Source: Paraphysomonas bandaiensis (lineage: Eukaryota > Chrysophyceae). Taken from it: a DNA stretch of 64,000 nucleotides. The notes below the pieces were generated by a model. It worked only from the letters and a program-made list of their open reading frames with translations. It had not been told where the DNA came from and did no database searches. Shown here one piece after another: positions 1 through 9,736 of this stretch; the first letter of the stretch is position 1, and every line of letters begins with the position of its first letter. The stretch is taken from contig CBFFRP010000412.1 of assembly GCA_965644295.1 (NCBI GenBank), forward strand, positions 1 through 64,000, written 5' to 3'. The position numbers were made by a program, and so were the translations under genes.

Positions 1-728
1 AATACATACATACATACATACATACATACATACATACATACATACATACATACATACATACATACATACATACATACATACATACATACATACATACATA
101 CATACATACATACATACATACATACATACATACATACATACATACATACATACATACATACATACATACATACATACATACATACATACATACATACATA
201 CATACATACATACATACATACATACATACATACATACATACATACATACATACATACATACATACATACATACATACATACATACATACATACATACATA
301 CATACATACATACATACATACATACATACATACATACATACATACATACATACATACATACATACATACATACATACATACATACATACATACATACATA
401 CATACATACATACATACATACATACATACATACATACATACATACATACATACATACATACATACATACATACATACATACATACATACATACACATACA
501 TACATACATACATACATACATACATACATACATACATACATACATACATACATACATACATACATACATACATACATACATACATACATACATACATACA
601 TACATACATACATACATACATACATACATACATACATACATACATACATACATACATACATACATACATACATACATACATACATACATACATACATACA
701 TACATACATACATACATACATACATACA

Positions 729-757
<29 letters not shown>
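1..757. repeat. (TACA)n microsatellite
   Basis: A tetranucleotide repeat of about 189 units fills the window start and continues beyond the left edge. The only interruption I see is near position 492, where the phase slips by two bases. It ends about 75 bp before the start codon of the coiled-coil gene at 833, so it lies in that gene's promoter or 5' UTR region. Confidence 0.98.
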
Positions 758-761
<4 letters not shown>

Positions 762-832
762 TCGTTAGCAATTATATTTTAAGGCATTCGTGCTCAACAC
801 ATTCCAAGGTAACGAGCGCTACTAATAACGAG

Positions 833-3051
833 ATGTCGGATACTGAGAGTGTCATTAGTGAAGAGATTATACTTGAAGAGAGCCTTGATGAGTCAGATGC
901 GTATGCCAGTGCCTACAACTTTGAGGACGTGACATCTGAATCAATTTCCGGAAAAGGAAAAAAATCTGCGTCTTTTAGCCCCTCTATATCCGACAATAGA
1001 AAAACAAAGAATACAGCGAGAAACGGAAGTAGCAGTGAGGACGATTATAGTTATTCATTTGACGATTTAGACTCTGAAGGCGTGCATGACGCATACAGTG
1101 CTGACTTTGAAGCAGAGCAGTCGACTATTGTCAAGTCCTCTCCTTATCTAAAAACGTCAGTTCCTAAGACGGGTGATAGCACTACTCCGAATGCTTCTGT
1201 GCCTATTCTTCCTTCGGTTGAAATACAAACACTACAAGCAGAACTTGCTATGCAGAAACTGAGCAAGGAGATCGTATTTTTGCGCAACCAACAGCGCGCT
1301 TCACTAAAGCAGCGGCGTCAGGAAGTGCTCGAAAAGAAGAAACGAGCGGAAACCCGGAGAGCGGAATACGCCACTGAGTTACGAAATCTCAAAGCGGAAG
1401 TGGAACAGTCAAAAGCAGAGATTGAGCGACTGCAGAACGTCTTGCACACGGAGACAGTTTCATCTAAAACTGCTAGTGAAGCAAGAAAGCTGGCTGAGGA
1501 CCGACTAAGAGAGTGCGAAGAGGCCATAAACTCTCAGCGTGAGCGGATCTCGAGTCTAGAAGAAACCATCGCGACGCTGAGGCAGCAGGCCGAAGAGTTG
1601 ATCACTGAGAGGGATACGGAGCGTAAGCGTTGGGAGGATGAGCGAGCACAGCTTAAGACTGAGCTCAGCAAACGTGAGGTACATCTCGAGGTAATGGTCA
1701 AAAGCAACGAAGCAGCCGAGCAGAGGTTTGTATTGTCGTGTTCTGTGTTCTATACCTGTCACAATATCTGTGACAGGTATGCACGAGAGCGGGAGACGCT
1801 TCCGGCGTACCACGAACAGGTGCTTCAAGAACGTCTACACTACATATCTACCCTTGAGGAAAGTCTGCGGCGGAGAGAGGATGCTTTGAAGGTAGAGCAG
1901 GAGCGGAACGCAAATATTTTGTCAACAGCACGACAAGATATGCGTAACGAATGGGATAAGCGTGAGCTCCGTCTTCGTGCGGAAATCGGGGAAGAGAGGT
2001 ATACCTTCGTGCGGTCATACGTGCTATGTCTTATGAAAGCGACAGGGAGGCATTAATTAGACAACAAACAGCTATGCGGCGAGAGCGTGATGAAGCAAGA
2101 GCATTGCGGGCGCAACTGGAGACCAAATATGAATGTCGCATGGCTGATCTGGATCGTCGAGATGCAGGATTGACGGAGAGGGAGCGTGACTTGCAGAGTG
2201 AGCGAGGAGAATTCCTCATAGAAAAACAGATGGTTGCTCCAGACCTATTGGCTTCTCAACAGGACAGACGACAAGCGAGGGAGACACGGATAGAGGCAGA
2301 GAGGCTTATGTCTGCTGCAAAGGATAAAATGCGAGAGGCTGATGAAGCCATAGCGTCATTACAACATCGTGAGGTTGAAGTTGCGAATACGTGGCGAGCT
2401 ATATCCTCTGAGAGAATGGCGCTGAGGCATGAAAAGCAAAGATTAGAGAGAGTATCGAAAGCACAGACTGTAAACCAAAAAGTTCTTGCGGACGAGCGAG
2501 CAAAGCTTCATAAATGCTCTCTTGAGCTCAGTCGTCAGTTTAATTCCCTGTATCGAGCTCTTTTTGCTGTTCAACGAGGACGGCATGCTGATTTAAGTGT
2601 AGCGGAATGTATTGGTATCGATGTAGGGGTGGGTATAAGGGATGAGCTACAGTCGCATCAGGAATGCACTAAAGCGATTCAAGATGAATTGGAGGTGAAG
2701 CCGGAATATGCACCACTAAGCGACGATCCTGAGTCCGATTTGATTGTAACAACCAAAGTTAACCTCGAGGAACTGCGGTCGCCCGTTGGTACAATCAATG
2801 CTATCAAAGATGTATCCGATAGCCTCAACTATAGTGCACTCACAACCGAAAATAATATGGACACCAGATTTACTGTCGCTGATAGGTTCGAGGTGATTGA
2901 GAACAACCGCAGTAATTACGCTGATCAGAATTGTACCTCGAAGCCCCATAGGCAACAAAGTGAATTGACGACAGATGATTCTATTACAGGGGTACTGGAA
3001 TCAGCGAATGCTATGAAAACAGCTGCCCTAAAGTATGGAATTATTGTCTAG
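833..3051 (+). CDS. Long coiled-coil protein, FBF1-like candidate (3 exons, 706 aa)
   Basis: Exons are 833-1725, 1777-1998 and 2046-3051. The introns are 51 and 47 bp, both GT-AG and phase 2, and each leaves an AGG codon across the junction. The first intron is a multiple of three with no in-frame stop, so an unspliced read would stay open. The N-terminal ~130 residues are acidic and Ser-rich (low complexity). Residues ~130-560 are heptad-rich Glu/Arg/Lys coiled coil, and the C-terminal ~150 residues are again low complexity. The segment around 2180-2470, with evenly spaced ERGEF, EAERLMSAAKDKM and ISSERMALRHEKQRLE, resembles the C-terminal coiled coil of FBF1, the transition-fibre protein at the ciliary base. 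The FBF1 assignment is inferred from memory of the pattern; composition alone would also fit other centrosomal coiled-coil proteins. Confidence 0.7.
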
Positions 3052-3459
3052 ATGTGTCTTCCCGGTGTGTGGTTGGTTAAGTTTAGTGTCACTGTTGGTG
3101 TCCAGTTTCTTTTTAGTATAGTATATACATAATGTAATTAATTTAAAAAAGTAAGTATACAAGACAATTTTAGAATTTTTTATATGCTATTGTTAAACTG
3201 AAAAAATTGGGCGTATAGCAGGAGGGCAACGAAAAATGTTAGAATTGGACATTACACTAAAGTCTAAAGTTAGCTTTTTGCTCTACACTCTACATGTAAA
3301 CTTAACCTTGCTTTTTTGCACGCAATGTACTTTCATGAAAGAAATATAATTATTCATTCAAAGACTACACACAACACATTCATATTTACGTAGCATTTGA
3401 TGAAATTTATCTTCATTATCACAATATTTTCACCACTAATCAATCCTATATATGTATAC
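3052..3459. other. Intergenic, AT-rich
   Basis: The stretch between the coiled-coil gene and the first retroposon copy is AT-rich. I see no coding potential, repeat or RNA gene. Confidence 0.6.
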
Positions 3460-3900
3460 CCTCAACAAAGTCGGACTCGCACCTTTTAGTGGTGTTCTGG
3501 GGGATAAGTACCGGAGATATTTCTCCGGAAAACTCTAACGTGAGCCGTAAACATAGTCAGCAGATATTCTTCCTCTGCCCACTCATAACCGAATGCTTGT
3601 GTGATACAAGGGACGACACCAATAAGTGACGAATAAACAGGCATCCGGGAATGGGCCCACCTCAAGGGTAACTGGGGTATTGGGCTGCCTGCTGAAGTCA
3701 AGCATCCGGGATTTTCACCTCAAGAACTCAGAGCGGAAGTGGTTGCACCTTGGTGCTTGTGGCGACGCACAAGCAGCTTCCGTAGCGTTAAATAGTAGGA
3801 TAAAAAAAGTGTCCAACTAGTTTGTCTAGCATTCATCTACTAGCTACTAAGTTGGTGCAGGTTTTTAATGCCTATTACTACAGTAATAATAAGATTTTCT
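3460..3900 (+). repeat. Non-autonomous retroposon copy sharing the LINE 3' tail
   Basis: A ~440-bp dispersed repeat. It begins AACAAAGTCGGACTCGCACC, has a hairpin CCGGAGA-TATT-TCTCCGG, then a middle section with two CATCCGGG motifs. It ends with the structured block at 3737-3790 (outer stem CGGAAG/CTTCCG) and a tail close to that of the LINE at 23521-29681. The 5' two thirds do not occur in that LINE, so this looks like a SINE-like family that borrowed the LINE tail. Other copies are at 4297-4440, 4480-5220, 49393-49788, 49864-50249 and 50448-50996. Confidence 0.7.
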
Positions 3901-4188
3901 ATATATATAATATATATGTAAAAAGAGTGATGAGTCCCATGCTTTTTACTACTAGGGTGCAGTCAAGGAACAGATGCTTTCGAGAATCTAGCCGGTGGTC
4001 GCTATAAGTGCAAGCGATCTTATCGGGTCAAAGCCATATTTTGACTAATGCTGAACGACGTGTCCCACGTTAGCGCAGCGTTGAGAATTTGCTGTTTTAG
4101 ATGTGAGCTGTCTCGGACCATTTTGTAGCTACTGCCTGCAAGGGCGAATTCTTAATGGAGTATAGCGCCACTCTCCTTTCAGTTACGG

Positions 4189-4452
4189 GGGAGCGGGTCT
4201 TGACCATCAACAAAGTTGTGCAGTGGTGCCGCAACTGTTGTTTAGCAGTTACGTAAGAGATGTGGGAAAAGACGTTTACACAAGCCCTCAGTACCAAACA
4301 AGCATTCGGTTATGAGTGGGCAGAGGAAGGATATCTGCTGTCTGTTTGCGACTCACCTTCGAGTTTTCCGGAGAAATATCTCCAGTACTTATCCCCAGAA
4401 CACCACGTAAACGTGCGAGTCCGACTTTGTTGATGGTCAAGACCGCCCCCCG
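4189..4452. repeat. Foldback repeat containing an inverted 5' half of the retroposon
   Basis: CGGGTCTTGACCATCAACAAAG at the left is matched by its reverse complement near 4424-4446, giving imperfect terminal inverted repeats around ~210 bp. The interior from about 4297 is the 5' half of the same repeat seen at 3460, on the minus strand. Confidence 0.5.
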
Positions 4453-4479
4453 CAACTGGAAGTAGAGTGGCGCCTATCT

Positions 4480-5220
4480 CCCTTACAAACTTGTATTACA
4501 AAAATAAGTGTTACTTGTGTAGAAGTCTTTGCGCCTTGTTGACAAATAAACAGGCCTTAAGGGCATCCGGGGTATTGGGCTGCCAACTACTGAAGTCAAG
4601 CATCCGGGCTAGTTCACCTCTTAAGGGCAGAGAGCGAAAGTGGTTGCACCTTGGAGCTTGCGGTGTCGCACAAGCAGCTTTCGTAACGCTAAATAATATG
4701 ATATCAGAGTTAAGCACTAGTTAGTTATATAGTTTTGGTACACTACTTCTGACTCGTTATAGCTATTTTAAAAGTCTTATTATTATTTAGCAATAGAGGC
4801 GTTAAAAACCTGCACCAAAATAGTGGCTAGTTGAATGCTATATTGAATGTCTTTTTATTTAGCAATAGGCGTTAAAAACCTGCACCAAAATAGTGGCTAG
4901 TTGAATGCTAGACGTACTAGTTAGACCGCTACCCATAACTAATCAGCACAAATTCTATTATCCTACTATTTAACGCTACAGAAGCTGCTTGTGCGTCGCC
5001 ACAAGCACCAAGGTGCGACCACTTCCGTTCTTAGTGTGTGTTATGAGGCTCGCCCTGCTCGTGTGTCTTAGGACTCACCGACGCTCGTTGTCCGGGGGTC
5101 TCCCCTTGGGATGAGACGCTAAATAATATGATATCAGAGTTAAGCACTAGTTAGTTATATTGTTTTGGTACACTACTTCTGACTCTTTATAGCTAATAAC
5201 CAGACATTCACTACTGCCTG
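4480..5220 (+). repeat. Retroposon copy interrupted by a second, inverted LINE tail
   Basis: A plus-strand copy (hairpin block at 4628-4687, outer stem CGAAAG/CTTTCG) runs to 4765 and resumes at 5116-5220. Between the parts sits a minus-strand LINE 3' end. The 80-bp segment 4686-4765 is repeated at 5116-5195 with two mismatches, so the inserted element is bracketed by an exceptionally long target duplication. Confidence 0.7.
4766..5115 (-). mobile_element. 5'-truncated LINE 3' end (minus strand)
   Basis: Read on the minus strand, this begins with a segment matching the LINE at ~29410 (CCCAAGGGGAGACCC) and continues through the hairpin block at 4972-5028 to the tail. The terminal ~60 bp of the tail is present twice in tandem (4768-4835 and 4845-4910), as if the element ended in a duplicated tail. 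Confidence 0.7.
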
Positions 5221-5885
5221 GTCTTAAATTACGTCCATATTGTTGATCTCTAAGAGTGTGATCTGGTCTCGAAGGATAAGGAAGTCAGTAGGCATGGGAT
5301 ATGAGGTGTGAGCGTCTGCTACCAGTTACACTCCAGTTCCAGATGTCTGACGTCAGACGATGTATATGCATAAATCATATTATGCAGCAGAACTAAACAA
5401 AATCATTTTGCAATAGATTAGTCCTGTATTTAGAGATTAATAATCAGGCTTGCGTAAAAGTTAATTGGCGAGAGGTATCTAACACTATAATAATAGTGAC
5501 TATTTACCAAACGTTCAATAATTATTGTCAATTAATTGCCTTCAAGATATTGCTTTTTCGAACAGCTTTCTGAACAATAATCTCATCCCAAAGATGTCGA
5601 TATGCATCTTAGTAACTTTACATGGCAACACACACAGTTGTGTATGCAATATAATAAATATAGTAATCGCTCATAATTGTGTCAACAAAGACTGTAGATA
5701 AGACATAAGACTACAAAAATATAATGAAGAAATTTTTGGTTATATGATGTTGAAACAGACAATATGGCATTGTTTCGTTAACTTAAACATTATGTCTTCC
5801 TAATTGCAGAACACACAATAAACTTTGAACATCAACATTTGCAGGAATTGAAAAACAGCTGCATCGAAAATACGTAGATAATGAT
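5221..5885. other. Intergenic, AT-rich
   Basis: I see no gene, repeat or structured RNA here. It lies downstream of the convergent end of the minus-strand coiled-coil gene. Confidence 0.5.
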
Positions 5886-7618
5886 CTACGCAAACGCGAA
5901 TGTTGCGTCCCTGCGTTTAGAAGGATGTAATCGAGCATATATAGCTTCCTGAAGTGCTGGATCTTGCTCAATCTTTTTCAGAAGAGGCTACATGGAATAT
6001 ATAATTTAAAGAATTAACTCTACAAGTATACCATGCTACATACCTGATTCAACTCCCTTTCTCTCGAACTCAGTCCGTTTCTCATGTCATCCGACTGTCT
6101 GCGGCGCTTTTCTTCAATTTGAGCGTCCAGGCAACGCTTCGTCTCTAAAGCCTTTTGTCTTTTGAGCTCTATTTGTCTCTCTTTTTCTTCTTTTTCTTTA
6201 AGTGAATCTTGTAAGAATTTTGCTCTCATTTCAGAACTTTCCTGACGTGCATTTCCGCGACTTCGTTCTTTCTCGCGAATAATTCTCAGATTTTCCTCAG
6301 CTGCAAGGCGAGTGCGTTCTTTACTAGCTTCAGCACGCCTGCGACTTTCTTCCTCCTCCGCCTTATTTTTACGTTCAATTTCTTCTTGAAGTCGAATTTC
6401 ATTCTTCAAGGCCGTTTCTCTTTCTTTCGCGCCAGCCCCTTCCGACGAATATTTGCTACCGTATTGATTCATTTTCTCCATACGTTTATTGAAAGCCTCT
6501 TTCCTCGCTTGCTCCTCTCTGTCCAATTTCGCTCTAATGAAATGTTAAACACATATTAAATAAAGTGAGACATATATACCGATACTCTTCTTCCATTTTC
6601 TTTTCCATTTCGTACTGCTTCTTGATAGCCTCCTTCTTTGCTGCTTTTACACGCTCGTTTTCGAGCCGTAACTCCTCCTGGGAAGCCTTTTGCTTCATCT
6701 TCCTAATTGCCTTGAGGTCCTCCTCTTCTTGTGCACGCGCTTTGGCTCGTCTCATGTCAATCTGGTCCTCCAAAATACTCTGTTCTCTCTCCATTTCTCG
6801 ACGGCGGCGACGCTCTTCAATTTGTTGCTCTATTAAAGCACGGTCATGCTCAAATTTTTGCACTTTCATTTGCTTTACAGCTTCCTTCTCACGCTCTGCT
6901 GCTTCAGTAACCCTATAAGCAGCACAATTACACAAATGGATAATGATACACCTGTTTATAACCTTTCCACTTCCTGTCGGACCCTCACTTTTTCTTCATT
7001 GGCCTTTTTCTTACGCTCATCTACCATGGCAAGTTGTTGGTCAAGCTCGTCTCTAAATTTGAGTTTTTTGAGCTGTGCTAGATCTCTCTCTCGCTTGTTT
7101 TGCTCTTCCAGTGATATGGTTTGAACAGCATTCAATACAGACCACTGGTTGGGGTCAATATCAAATCCCCGGCTACTACTATTATTTATGCTCCCACTGT
7201 GTTCGGCTACGTTCTTTCCTTCACGCGTCGAGGAATGGTCCTCCGGGCCACCATCAGATCGTCGCTGTGAACGATCCTTAACAGAACGCTTGTATGATGT
7301 TGTTTCGCTCTCAACTTGTTGTTCAAGAGTTGAGACAATACCTGGGTTTTCAATGTCATCACAGCTTGAAATGAACTCATGCACAACTGATTTAATCAGC
7401 TTGTTAAGCTGGGAATTCGGTTGCCGTGATCCATACTTTGCCTGCATTTGCTGAAATAAGAGGCATTCTAGTCTTGACTTTTTAGACGTAGTGTTCTCTT
7501 TTTGTAGTAGCTGACGAGCTTTAGCCTTTGTGGGTGTGTTGATCTTTGATTTCGAATACGTTTTGGCAGGTTTGCGAGTATTCTCCAGCCGGCTCACAAC
7601 ATAATGAGGATCGTTCAT
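5886..7618 (-). CDS. Coiled-coil protein, possible ciliary/basal-body component (4 exons, 526 aa)
   Basis: Exons on the minus strand are 7618-6963, 6912-6580, 6533-6044 and 5987-5886. The introns are 50, 46 and 56 bp, GT-AG, with consistent phases. I chose the ATG at 7618 because the upstream open frame is low-complexity TATA-like sequence. Residues ~1-90 are basic, with a helical stretch reading ECLLFQQMQAKYG. From ~170 onward the protein is almost uninterrupted charged coiled coil with REKE and EERRRRREME runs. The last exon encodes a short globular-looking tail, PLLKKIEQDPALQEAIYARL. The composition resembles trichoplein/TPH-type and other ciliary coiled-coil proteins, but I cannot name the family. 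It is divergent from the SET-like gene at 7978 across a ~360-bp shared upstream region. Confidence 0.75.
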
Positions 7619-7845
7619 AAGTAATTTGAATGATATAAATATACAATATTTTAAAACGTGTTGGGTGGAATGAGATACTAACAACACAAGCAGTTCTGAG
7701 CTCTTGTTTTCACACCTATACATATACACATACACATACATATATATACGTCTTTGCGGCAACGGAAAGCCGTTTTAATTTATTGAAAAAGAAAGTTAAG
7801 CATCAGGAGCAGCAGGACTACTGGAGGAGGTCAACAACTTACTCT

Positions 7846-7910
7846 GTACACCGTATACCAGTACTGTATACGGTATACCAGTGAGTAGGAAGTGCTCTGT
7901 ATACCACCAT
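7846..7910. promoter_or_regulatory. Palindromic GTATACC motif cluster in a divergent promoter
   Basis: CCGTATAC (7851-7858) and GTATACGG (7866-7873) form an 8-bp inverted repeat around CAGTACT. GTATACC recurs at about 7853, 7873 and 7900. The cluster lies between the divergent starts at 7618 (-) and 7978 (+). A related string occurs near 46771-46790. A protein-binding role is inference. Confidence 0.35.
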
Positions 7911-7977
7911 GGGCGGATGTGCACTCCCTGAGTAGATACTTTAAGATGTACGTGAAGTAAATACATAAGTTACCTGA

Positions 7978-8877
7978 ATGCGCGTGCTAGTCACTGTCAC
8001 TTGCATTGTATTATTATTTTTAGAGTATTCGCACGCCTTATGCTCTCATCTGGAAATGCGACAGGTTTCTTCTGTAGGTTTAGGCATTGTAGCTGGCAGG
8101 GACTTCACAAAAGGTGAAGTACTGGAAACCGCTGTGGGTGTCAGGGTCAGAAGTGACATAATCAAGAAATCGGTGTTATATGATTACGCATATAAACATG
8201 AACCCTATTATTCGGATATTATTTTCGGGAATGTAATGATTTATAACCATCATGCCAATGGCGATATCGAAATAATACTGACGAGCACTCATTCTAATGA
8301 TAAGTCTGTATTTTTAGTAAATGTTAGAGCTGATGTTGATTTTGCTAAAGGGCAGCAGATACACAGCTCTTACGGCAATACAAGTTGGTTTGTCTCGCGT
8401 AATATTACTATTTTATCAACGAGTGATATGTACGTTGCGAATGTGGCTATACCAGGATGTCCTTATATGAATACTGCATATATCGGAAAGAGAATGGTGG
8501 CAACAAAACATATTTTTTGTGATGATATAATTGAGGTCTCGCGGGCAATTATTATTCCTGGTATTCTGACATTTAAAAACGCATTGGAGCGATTCGTGTG
8601 CTACCAAGAGCAATCAAATCTGGGCGCCCTCCTATTACTCGGAAATGGAGCACTCTATAGAGGCACTTCTCTAGTTGAGGCAAATGTTAAATATGAATGG
8701 TTTTCTAATTCTGATTCATCATTTGAGTGTGACGAAGTGTCTCTAGTGTCATTCACGGCATTGCGAGATATATACCCTGGTGAGGAACTACTAGTTCCAT
8801 TGAAATTAGAATCTGGTAGCAGGGGAATAATGAGAAAGCGAATAATAGACGATGCATTTTCTATGTGTTGTTTCTGA
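7978..8877 (+). CDS. Secreted protein with two SET-like halves (299 aa, single exon)
   Basis: An N-terminal hydrophobic segment (residues 3-20, ending SHA) looks like a signal peptide. Residues ~28-140 then read like a degenerate SET domain: VGLGIVAGRDFTKGEVLE matches the usual first SET motif, VMIYNHHANGD sits where the NHxxxPN motif normally lies, and ADVDFAKGQQIHSSYG sits where the GEELxxxYG motif lies. Residues ~165-285 repeat the scheme more weakly: IGKRMVATKHIFCDDIIE, LLGNGALYRG and ALRDIYPGEELLVPL. The catalytic asparagine-histidine context is altered in both halves, so methyltransferase activity is uncertain, and secretion would be unusual for a SET protein. No intron is needed. Three 26-bp tandem repeats follow the stop codon (8878-8955). 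Confidence 0.7.
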   Translation: MRVLVTVTCIVLLFLEYSHALCSHLEMRQVSSVGLGIVAGRDFTKGEVLETAVGVRVRSDIIKKSVLYDYAYKHEPYYSDIIFGNVMIYNHHANGDIEIILTSTHSNDKSVFLVNVRADVDFAKGQQIHSSYGNTSWFVSRNITILSTSDMYVANVAIPGCPYMNTAYIGKRMVATKHIFCDDIIEVSRAIIIPGILTFKNALERFVCYQEQSNLGALLLLGNGALYRGTSLVEANVKYEWFSNSDSSFECDEVSLVSFTALRDIYPGEELLVPLKLESGSRGIMRKRIIDDAFSMCCF

Positions 8878-8956
8878 TATGCTACATGTGTGAATAGATT
8901 CTGATGTGCTATATGTGTGAATAGATTCTGATGTGCTATATGTGTGAATAGATTGG
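8878..8956. repeat. 26-bp tandem repeat, three units
   Basis: The unit TGCTATATGTGTGAATAGAT plus TCTGA is repeated three times, starting at the stop codon of the SET-like gene and running into its 3' flank. Confidence 0.85.
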
Positions 8957-9162
8957 TTTACTGATTATTTACGATAAATGTTAGTAATATCAACAGCTGT
9001 GTATCTATATATCTAGCAGTCGAAAGAATGAAGTATATACACAGCTGTGTGACTTTTGAGCAGGGGGTAAAATGTATTGTACTGCAATATATCTTGCCAA
9101 TCTATACCTTTCAATGAATTGACAGCAATACCCTTATAAATCGTAGTGAATGTCCGATTAGT

Positions 9163-9320
9163 AGCAATAGGCGTTTAAGAGTCAGACCTAATGTAGCAAA
9201 CCATTTAACTAACTAGCGCTTAACTCTGATATCCTACTGTTTAACGCTACGAATGCTGCTTGTGCGACACCGCAAGCAGCAAGGTAGAACCACTTTTGCT
9301 CTATCACTTAAACCAAACGC
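9163..9320 (-). repeat. LINE/retroposon 3' tail copy
   Basis: On the minus strand this holds the structured block (9240-9300) followed by GCGTTAAACAGTAGGATATC and the tail with CGCCTATTGCTA-like sequence. It is diverged: the outer stem is weakened to AAAAG/CATTC. Confidence 0.65.
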
Positions 9321-9736
9321 TATTCCTATATATTATATAGTCATACATCAGATACGGAATTTACTTTTTTGTGACTGTATACACCCCTTACACCTGTGAG
9401 TTGATTTCATCTATTGCATACTATTAACTCACTTCAATTACACAATAGATATCGCACCACGCACCATGCTGCAGAACTCAACAGTGGGCATTCAAACTCG
9501 TTTCCATGGAGTACATGTAATGAGTCTATATGTGATAAAAGAACTAAATCCGCATCAATAAAGCTGCAAATAGCACAACGAGGAGGCTCATTATAGTTAC
9601 CCAGTTATAGCATAAACCAGTACAATATAAAAAAACGAGCATGTGTCCAAAGGGAACATATCACTAATTCATAACCGGGCTCGTTAACATACAGACTGGC
9701 AACTCGCACTTCATTTCTCTAAGCCTTGAAGAAATA
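9321..9736. other. Intergenic
   Basis: I see no feature beyond short unsupported open frames. It lies downstream of the minus-strand S1P lyase gene. Confidence 0.5.

Noticed and set aside
3465-3485. Antisense GGTGCGAGTCC in the retroposon body as a pol III B box of a tRNA-derived SINE
   Set aside because: It lies on the strand opposite to the retroposon tail, no A box at the correct distance was found, and no cloverleaf can be drawn.
3460-3900. Hammerhead or other self-cleaving ribozyme in the retroposon body
   Set aside because: The CTGATGA and GAAA core motifs are missing in the right order. The hairpin alone is not sufficient.
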